From UMGS1002 sp045586785 (lineage in GTDB: Bacteria > Bacillota > Clostridia > Oscillospirales > CAG-272), in assembly GCA_045586785.1 (NCBI GenBank), contig JAZNBA010000105.1, positions 1 through 46,359 of the forward strand: a DNA stretch of 46,359 nucleotides. Direction: 5' to 3'. Shown one piece after another: positions 42,085-46,359 of this stretch. Made by a program: the position numbers and the translations under genes. The notes under the pieces are model-generated. The model saw only the letters and a list, made by a program, of their open reading frames with translations, searched no databases and had not been told where the DNA came from. Every line of letters starts with the position of its first letter. The stretch's first letter is position 1.

Positions 42085-43102
42085 TATCGGACGCCCCCTT
42101 TCCTTTTATAAGAATAAATATAAAGAACGGGACTCCGAGAAATGCCATGATTATTCCCACCGGAATTTCATAAGGAGTGAATACAGTTCTTGCTAAGGTG
42201 TCGCATATGCACACGAACGATGCGCCAAATATGGCGCAAAGCGCTATCAGGTGTAATGATCTTGCTGAGGTAAGGCGGCGAATCGCGTGAGGCACAATAA
42301 GGCCTACAAAGGATAAAAGTCCCGCAAGGCTTACCGCGCATCCCGCAAGAAGCGCGGTGATAAGCAGGAATATAGTTTGCATAAGTGAGGTGTTCATTCC
42401 CAGCCCTTTGGCAGTGTTTTCGCCTAATGTCAGGACATCGAGCTCGTTGGTCAATGTAAGGGATACTGCGATGGTGATGATAATTATCAAAGCGGCAGGA
42501 AGAAGGCGTTGGTAGGTGACAGACGAAAATTCGCCTATTTTAAAATCATTACTGATTACCCCTACGTTGGGCGCAAATGTGATTATTGTGTCGGAAATAG
42601 CCCCAAGAAAACTATTCAAGGCAACGCCTATAAGTATGACCGTTCCGCGTGATGCGTGCCATTTGCGGCAACCGAGGCTAACCAACATAACTGTAGCAAA
42701 TGCTCCGATAAATGAGAAAAACGACAGTTGCCAGCCTCCGTATATGCCCAATGCGGTACATACGGTTACGGCGAGTCCCGCTCCTGAATTTATGCCTATT
42801 ATACTTGGAGATGCCAGACGATTGGCAAGAACACCTTGTATTATAGCTCCGGCAACTGCCAACGCCGCTCCGCACACCAGCGCGGATATTGTTCTCGGAA
42901 GTCGTACATAGGCAAAAATGAGCGCGTCCTCAGATGATCGGAAACCGGACGTAACGGCATTTACTATTTCAGAGAATGTTAAAACTGTGCTTCCAAGCAT
43001 TACGCTTGCCAGGGCGGACAGTATGAAAAACAATATTCCCACAAAGTAGAACCAACGTATTTTATTTGTTTTTTTCAAGCAATATTTCACTGAGTTGTTC
43101 AT
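42077..43102 (-). CDS. FecCD-family ABC permease
   Basis: The permease of about 341 residues has about ten membrane spans and the FecCD/BtuC blocks VRLPRTISALVCGAALAVAGAI, NRLASPSIIGINSGAGLAV, TLGENTAKGLGMNTSL and GLLSFVGLIVPHAIRRL. It is expected to form a homodimer with two copies of the ATPase. The start is not certain: the ATG at 43102 overlaps the solute-binding protein gene by 41 bases, a second ATG lies at 43123, and a GTG is a little downstream. None has a strong ribosome binding site, which suggests translational coupling. The substrate is iron-complex, haem or cobalamin by family. Confidence 0.93.
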   Translation of the reverse strand: MNNSVKYCLKKTNKIRWFYFVGILFFILSALASVMLGSTVLTFSEIVNAVTSGFRSSEDALIFAYVRLPRTISALVCGAALAVAGAIIQGVLANRLASPSIIGINSGAGLAVTVCTALGIYGGWQLSFFSFIGAFATVMLVSLGCRKWHASRGTVILIGVALNSFLGAISDTIITFAPNVGVISNDFKIGEFSSVTYQRLLPAALIIIITIAVSLTLTNELDVLTLGENTAKGLGMNTSLMQTIFLLITALLAGCAVSLAGLLSFVGLIVPHAIRRLTSARSLHLIALCAIFGASFVCICDTLARTVFTPYEIPVGIIMAFLGVPFFIFILIKGKGASDND

Positions 43103-44018
43103 AAGATTCAGCCCATTTGGCATTTGGTTTAATATTGAACAGCATTCTATCCATAATGTGGACTCTGTTTTGCTTTACAGCATCAAGCGAGCTCCAAGCA
43201 GGATTTTCTTTTAATATCTTGTTGATATTTTCTATGGCTTTGCTTGTGTCATTGCCCATTGTGACTACAAAAATTCGATATGGGTCGCTACGAATGATAC
43301 TTTCTATGTTTAATGTTTCAAGCAGGGTATTATCACTGTCGGCTATATTTATGCAGCCTAAGTCTGACAGCATTTCGCCAAGTATCGTGCCTTGGCTGCT
43401 TTTCGCTTTTACAGATCCGGAAGAGGCTCTCAGCAAAAGAATTTTTCGTTGTTCATGACTCATATCCGAATTTATGCATTGAGTTTTGATTGAGTTTATT
43501 TGCTGTTCAAGTGTTTTTCCGTTTTTTTGGTAAAGGTCCTTCCTGCCCGTAATCTCGGTGCAGATATCTAACATAAAAAGATAGTCCTCGAAGCAGTCTA
43601 CATCAAAATAGGCTATAGTAACGCCGATATTCTCCAGAATTTCTTTCATCTCTATATTTGACGCCGTCGATGCACTGGCAATGACGAGATCCGGATCCGA
43701 TGAGAGCAGAAGCTCAAGGCTTGGAGAATGAGCGCCGCCTAAATTGACTGCATTGGGAAGTTCGAGCCCGAAATCATCCCAGGCATCATCTGCGGTAGCG
43801 CATACTGTGCCGCCTGCCAATAGCCAGACATCCGCAAAACTGCCGATAAGAGCAGCCACTCTTTGCGGCTGTTTTTTCACAGTCACAGTTCTGTTCAGCG
43901 AGTCGGTAAATGTGAAGGTTTCCTTTGCCGAGGGGGCATTGGGAATAATATTACCGCATCCGTATGCTGAAACAGTGAGCAGTATTATTAAAAATAAAGC
44001 GGTTGCTTTTTTTAGCAT
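43062..44018 (-). CDS. Periplasmic-binding-type lipoprotein, FepB/BtuF class
   Basis: The 318-residue lipoprotein has a signal peptide with lipobox SAYGC and the two-lobe fold of iron-complex and cobalamin binders: TFTDSLNRTVTVKKQPQRVAAL, a long backbone helix, LLSSDPDLVIASASTASNIEM and VKQNRVHIMDRM. It passes ligand to the FecCD permease encoded after it. Its start overlaps the reductase gene by seven bases and no other ribosome binding site is visible, so it depends on upstream translation. Ligand residues cannot be assigned from sequence. Confidence 0.92.
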   Translation of the reverse strand: MLKKATALFLIILLTVSAYGCGNIIPNAPSAKETFTFTDSLNRTVTVKKQPQRVAALIGSFADVWLLAGGTVCATADDAWDDFGLELPNAVNLGGAHSPSLELLLSSDPDLVIASASTASNIEMKEILENIGVTIAYFDVDCFEDYLFMLDICTEITGRKDLYQKNGKTLEQQINSIKTQCINSDMSHEQRKILLLRASSGSVKAKSSQGTILGEMLSDLGCINIADSDNTLLETLNIESIIRSDPYRIFVVTMGNDTSKAIENINKILKENPAWSSLDAVKQNRVHIMDRMLFNIKPNAKWAESYEQLSEILLEKNK

Positions 44019-44908
44019 AATCCGTTTATCAGCTTTTGCTCGACATAGTCAAAGCCAAGACGCTCAATTGTATCCGCAAAACGTTCGCCCTTGATGCCTT
44101 CGTCGCGGAACAGAATAATGGCGCGTTCGATAGCCGTGAGTATCTGTTCTTCCGAGGTGAAGAAAAAGTTAAGCGGTTTTCCGACTGCGGATTTTTTGCC
44201 CCACCTTCCGCCGATGCATAGCTTATATCCTGTTTGGGATAGTGAAAAAGCTTCAAACGGACACTTTGAAACACAGCGGCCGCAATTATTGCATACCGTA
44301 GTATCTATGTTTATAATACCGTCTTTTATGCTTGCCGCGCTCATGGGACAGCTTGCTTCTATGACGCATTTTTTGCATCCTCGGCACTTGTCGATATCTA
44401 CTATGGGCTTGCGTTGACCTATGACTCCTATGTCGTTGAGGTCGGGCTTTACGCAATTGTTGGGACAGCCGCCTACAGCCATTTTGAATTTGTGGGGCAA
44501 TATAGTGTCGTGGTAACCTATGTAAAAGCGTTCATGTATTTTTAGCGAAAGCCCGAATGTGTCTATAAGACCAAAAACACAGGTTGTGCCTTTGCATGAA
44601 ACCACAGGGCGCACTTTGGGACCTGTGCCGCTTGTTTCGAGACCATGCTGTTTGAGGAATTCAATTAACGGAGGAATGTTATCATAAGCAACACCTTGTA
44701 TTTCCACCGTGAGTCTTGAGGTCATAGCTACTTCGGATGAGCCGAAAAGCTCGGAAGCTTCCGCGATCGCCTTGGACTCTGCGGATGTTATCTTGCCGTT
44801 GCGGGTTATAACACGTACATTAAATATGTCCGGATAGCGTTTATCTCTCAGACATCCAAGTCCTTTCACTTGAGCAATTTGTTCCGAGGTTAGGGTTCTG
44901 TCATTCAC
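44012..44908 (-). CDS. Sirohaem/[4Fe-4S] sulfite or nitrite reductase-like protein with ferredoxin domain
   Basis: The 298-residue protein has a ferredoxin-like half domain (about 1-75), then a sirohaem-iron-sulfur site: CKGTTC and GGCPNNC, followed by VKPDLNDIGVIGQ. A two-cluster ferredoxin insert follows, with CRGCKKC and CNNCGRC-type motifs, before VGKPLNFFF. This matches the short assimilatory/AsrC-like reductases of Clostridia. The substrate (sulfite, nitrite or another) is unknown. A GTG start at 44908 has AAAGGAG in good spacing. It is the first gene of an overlapping operon with an iron-type ABC importer, and a consensus promoter lies upstream. The first Cys pair is C-X4-C where C-X5-C is usual in other sirohaem proteins. 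Confidence 0.87.
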   Translation of the reverse strand: MNDRTLTSEQIAQVKGLGCLRDKRYPDIFNVRVITRNGKITSAESKAIAEASELFGSSEVAMTSRLTVEIQGVAYDNIPPLIEFLKQHGLETSGTGPKVRPVVSCKGTTCVFGLIDTFGLSLKIHERFYIGYHDTILPHKFKMAVGGCPNNCVKPDLNDIGVIGQRKPIVDIDKCRGCKKCVIEASCPMSAASIKDGIINIDTTVCNNCGRCVSKCPFEAFSLSQTGYKLCIGGRWGKKSAVGKPLNFFFTSEEQILTAIERAIILFRDEGIKGERFADTIERLGFDYVEQKLINGLC

Positions 44909-44944
44909 GATCGTGTTCTCCTTTGCGCTTTTAATTTTTACTTT

Positions 44945-44973
44945 ATTATAACATATTTTACATTACATTTCAA
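44945..44973 (-). promoter_or_regulatory. Sigma-A promoter of the reductase-ABC operon
   Basis: On the minus strand TTGAAA (44968-44973) and TATAAT (44945-44950) are 17 bases apart, 36 bases before the GTG start. I see no Fur-type inverted repeat. Confidence 0.75.
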
Positions 44974-44980
44974 CACAAAA

Positions 44981-45013
44981 AATAAAACAGAGGCACGAAG
45001 CCTCTGTTTTATT
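44981..45013. terminator. Terminator of the rpsF-ssb-rpsR operon
   Basis: AATAAAACAGAGGC pairs perfectly with GCCTCTGTTTTATT around ACGAA. It starts eight bases past the rpsR stop on the minus strand. Confidence 0.9.
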
Positions 45014-45021
45014 TATGTTAC

Positions 45022-45276
45022 TTAGTCGGTAACGTAGGGAAGAAGAGCAGCCTGGCGAGCGCGCTTGATAGCGGTGTTGAGCTCACGCTGGTGCTTAGCG
45101 CAGGTGCCGGAAATACGGCGGGGAAGGATCTTGCCGCGCTCACTGATGAACTTTCTCAGCTTGCCGGTTTCCTTGTAGTCGATATAATCGATCTTATCTG
45201 CGCAGAATACGCAAACTTTTTTTCTCTTACGGAGAGTGTTAGTGCGCTGAACGCGAGGGGTTTCCTGTTTATCCAT
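45022..45276 (-). CDS. rpsR: 30S ribosomal protein S18
   Basis: S18 binds 16S rRNA together with S6 in the small subunit platform. The 84 residues hold the conserved VCVFCADKIDYIDYKETGKLRKFISERGKILPRR region and AKHQRELNTAIKRAR block. The two close cysteines in VCVFC resemble the zinc-type form. AAAGGA lies upstream of the ATG. Last gene of the rpsF-ssb-rpsR operon, 34 bases after ssb. Confidence 0.97.
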   Translation of the reverse strand: MDKQETPRVQRTNTLRKRKKVCVFCADKIDYIDYKETGKLRKFISERGKILPRRISGTCAKHQRELNTAIKRARQAALLPYVTD

Positions 45277-45310
45277 TATAATTATCCAATCCTTTCATAA
45301 AATAGATCTG

Positions 45311-45772
45311 TCAGAACGGCAGATCGTCGTCCGTCTTTACTTCTTCGAATCTGGGGGCAGATGCTGCCGGGGTGGAGAAGGACGGTGCGCTGTATGCGTC
45401 TGGTGTGTACTGAGGTGCCGCGGGAGCGCCGGAGCTTTCCTGGCGGCTGTCGACGAACATTACCTCGTCTGCAACGATATCGGTAGCATAACGCTTCTGA
45501 CCCTGCTGGTCGGTCCAAGTGCGGTTCTGGATAGAGCCGGTTATGCAAATGGAAGAACCTTTGCGGAAATACTTGGATACAAACTCTGCAGTTGCGCGCC
45601 ATGCAGTTACATTGAAGAAATCGGTCTGCTGAGGTGCGTCCTTAGACTGGTATCTGCGGTTGACGGCGATACTGAAAGAAACTACGGGAATACCGCTTTG
45701 TGTTTGCTTCAGTTCGGGATCGGCGGTAAGTCTGCCGCCGAGAATAACCTTGTTAAAGTTAAAGTTTGCCAT
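45311..45772 (-). CDS. ssb: Single-stranded DNA-binding protein
   Basis: SSB coats single-stranded DNA in replication, repair and recombination. The 153-residue protein has an OB fold (1-105) with NKVILGGRLTADPELK, FFNVTAWRATAEFVSKYFRKGS and YATDIVADEVMF, then a Ser/Ala/Pro-rich tail and the acidic C-terminal DDDLPF, which binds partner proteins. The ATG at 45772 has AAGGAGG in normal spacing. It lies between rpsF and rpsR as in most Firmicutes. Confidence 0.97.
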   Translation of the reverse strand: MANFNFNKVILGGRLTADPELKQTQSGIPVVSFSIAVNRRYQSKDAPQQTDFFNVTAWRATAEFVSKYFRKGSSICITGSIQNRTWTDQQGQKRYATDIVADEVMFVDSRQESSGAPAAPQYTPDAYSAPSFSTPAASAPRFEEVKTDDDLPF

Positions 45773-45798
45773 GAACAACGCCTCCTTGTGCAGTCTGA

Positions 45799-46233
45799 TT
45801 ACTCAGCGTCGGTTGCGGGAGCTTCCTCAACTGCTTCTGCTGCCTTAGCTGCCTCTGCGGCTGCGATTGCGGCTGCTTCTGCAGCGGCTGCTGCAGCTTC
45901 TGCTGCTGCCTTTTTAGCTTTTGCTCTTTCCTCAGCGTCAAACTCAAGACGGATGGTCAGAGAACGCATGATGGACTCGTGGATGTTCAGAAGTCTTTCA
46001 AGCTCTGCGGGGAATGCAGGCTCGGATTTGTAGGTCACAACAACATAATAGCCTTCGTTCATGTCGTTGATGGGGTATGCCAGGCGGGTCTTGCCCCACT
46101 TTGCAGTCTCAACGATCTGAGCGTTCTCGGCGATCAAGTTTGTGAACCTGTCAACCGTCGCTGTGACGGTTTCGTCGCCACCTGTAAGGTCAACGACAAA
46201 CAGTGTTTCGTAAGAATTGATTACCTTATCCAT
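45799..46233 (-). CDS. rpsF: 30S ribosomal protein S6 with long Ala/Glu/Lys tail
   Basis: S6 binds S18 and 16S rRNA. Residues 1-97 are a normal S6 with YETLFVVDL, KWGKTRLAYPINDMNEGYYVVV and LNIHESIMRSLTIRL. The remaining 45 residues are an unusual tail made of EAAAAAAEAAA-like helix with a few Lys and ending in EEAPATDAE. S6 in many bacteria ends near residue 95, and E. coli has an enzymatically lengthened poly-Glu tail, so C-terminal extensions are known. The start has GGGAGG seven bases upstream. It is the head of the rpsF-ssb-rpsR operon. Confidence 0.96.
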   Translation of the reverse strand: MDKVINSYETLFVVDLTGGDETVTATVDRFTNLIAENAQIVETAKWGKTRLAYPINDMNEGYYVVVTYKSEPAFPAELERLLNIHESIMRSLTIRLEFDAEERAKAKKAAAEAAAAAAEAAAIAAAEAAKAAEAVEEAPATDAE

Positions 46234-46325
46234 GTTTTACCTCCCTATGGACAGTGAATGACCGCGTGCATGAAAGAAAATTTACACGAGGTAGAGAGAC
46301 GGGTGTTTTGCCCGTACAGCATTAT
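46234..46325 (-). other. rpsF leader with a small hairpin
   Basis: The leader of about 90 bases contains a hairpin ACGGG/CCCGT (46299-46315). Known rpsF leaders carry an S6:S18 binding hairpin that represses the operon; I cannot confirm that this one matches, so it is only a candidate autoregulatory site. Confidence 0.3.
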
Positions 46326-46354
46326 ATTATAACTCATAATATAAATTTTGTCAA
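46326..46354 (-). promoter_or_regulatory. Sigma-A promoter of rpsF-ssb-rpsR
   Basis: On the minus strand TTGACA (46349-46354) and TATAAT (46326-46331) are 17 bases apart, close to a perfect consensus, as expected for a ribosomal protein operon. Confidence 0.85.
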
Positions 46355-46359
46355 TATGT

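Noticed and set aside
45799..45945. Simple-sequence repeat or frameshift hot spot in rpsF
   Set aside because: Codons for Ala vary (GCA, GCC, GCT) and the frame stays open, so it is a real protein tail, not a slippage repeat.

Overview
The window looks like a chromosomal segment of a spore-forming, probably gut-associated member of the Clostridia (Firmicutes; Oscillospirales-like is my guess, not proven). The grounds are a glutaminase-fused PurL of the large clostridial type, a CotF-like coat protein behind a near-consensus sigma-G promoter, a perfect CIRCE element upstream of clpB, strong AGGAGG-type ribosome binding sites, sigma-A promoters with 16-17 base spacers, and many rho-independent terminators. 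I see no rRNA, tRNA, CRISPR array, phage module or insertion sequence.

Layout. 1-7.1 kb: a partial gene, then purD-purL-fhs (purine synthesis plus formyl-tetrahydrofolate supply). 7.2-10.6 kb: a three-gene operon of a PlsC-like acyltransferase, a GT8 glycosyltransferase and a GT8::acyltransferase fusion. 10.6-15.5 kb (minus strand): a TauE-type permease, a blaR1-like/blaI pair with its own operator-promoter, a CotF-like gene and an unknown membrane-anchored protein. 15.5-18.4 kb: an FAD-dependent oxidoreductase divergent from an AraC regulator. 18.5-21.3 kb: CIRCE-clpB. 21.26-21.93 kb: a candidate structured RNA with its own promoter, and a start-less coding remnant. 21.9-25.6 kb: a 1026-residue HTH/TPR-like/GNAT protein with a small unknown partner. 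25.7-32.2 kb: an orphan solute-binding lipoprotein divergent from a second FAD oxidoreductase, a GHL10-type lipoprotein and a surface protein with a C-terminal anchor. 32.3-36.4 kb (minus): a DUF6873-like gene, rpmB, a PurL-derived pseudo-enzyme and mtaB. 36.6-41.3 kb: Gfo/Idh/MocA dehydrogenase, upp, an RluA-family pseudouridine synthase, lnt and a small lipoprotein. 41.3-44.9 kb (minus): a sirohaem-type reductase overlapping an iron/haem/cobalamin-type ABC importer. 45.0-46.3 kb (minus): rpsF-ssb-rpsR.

How it fits together. PurD, PurL and Fhs make purine intermediates and the one-carbon donor they need; Upp salvages uracil. The two FAD oxidoreductases, the solute-binding protein, the GHL10 protein and the dehydrogenase look like parts of carbohydrate-responsive functions, but no complete catabolic pathway is present. 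Several lipoproteins are encoded, along with Lnt, which could N-acylate them.

The least explained parts, and the best places to look for something new, are the acyltransferase/GT8 operon, the PurL-like pseudo-enzyme that shares an operon with mtaB, the structured RNA after clpB, the HTH/GNAT giant with its partner, and the reductase-ABC operon.
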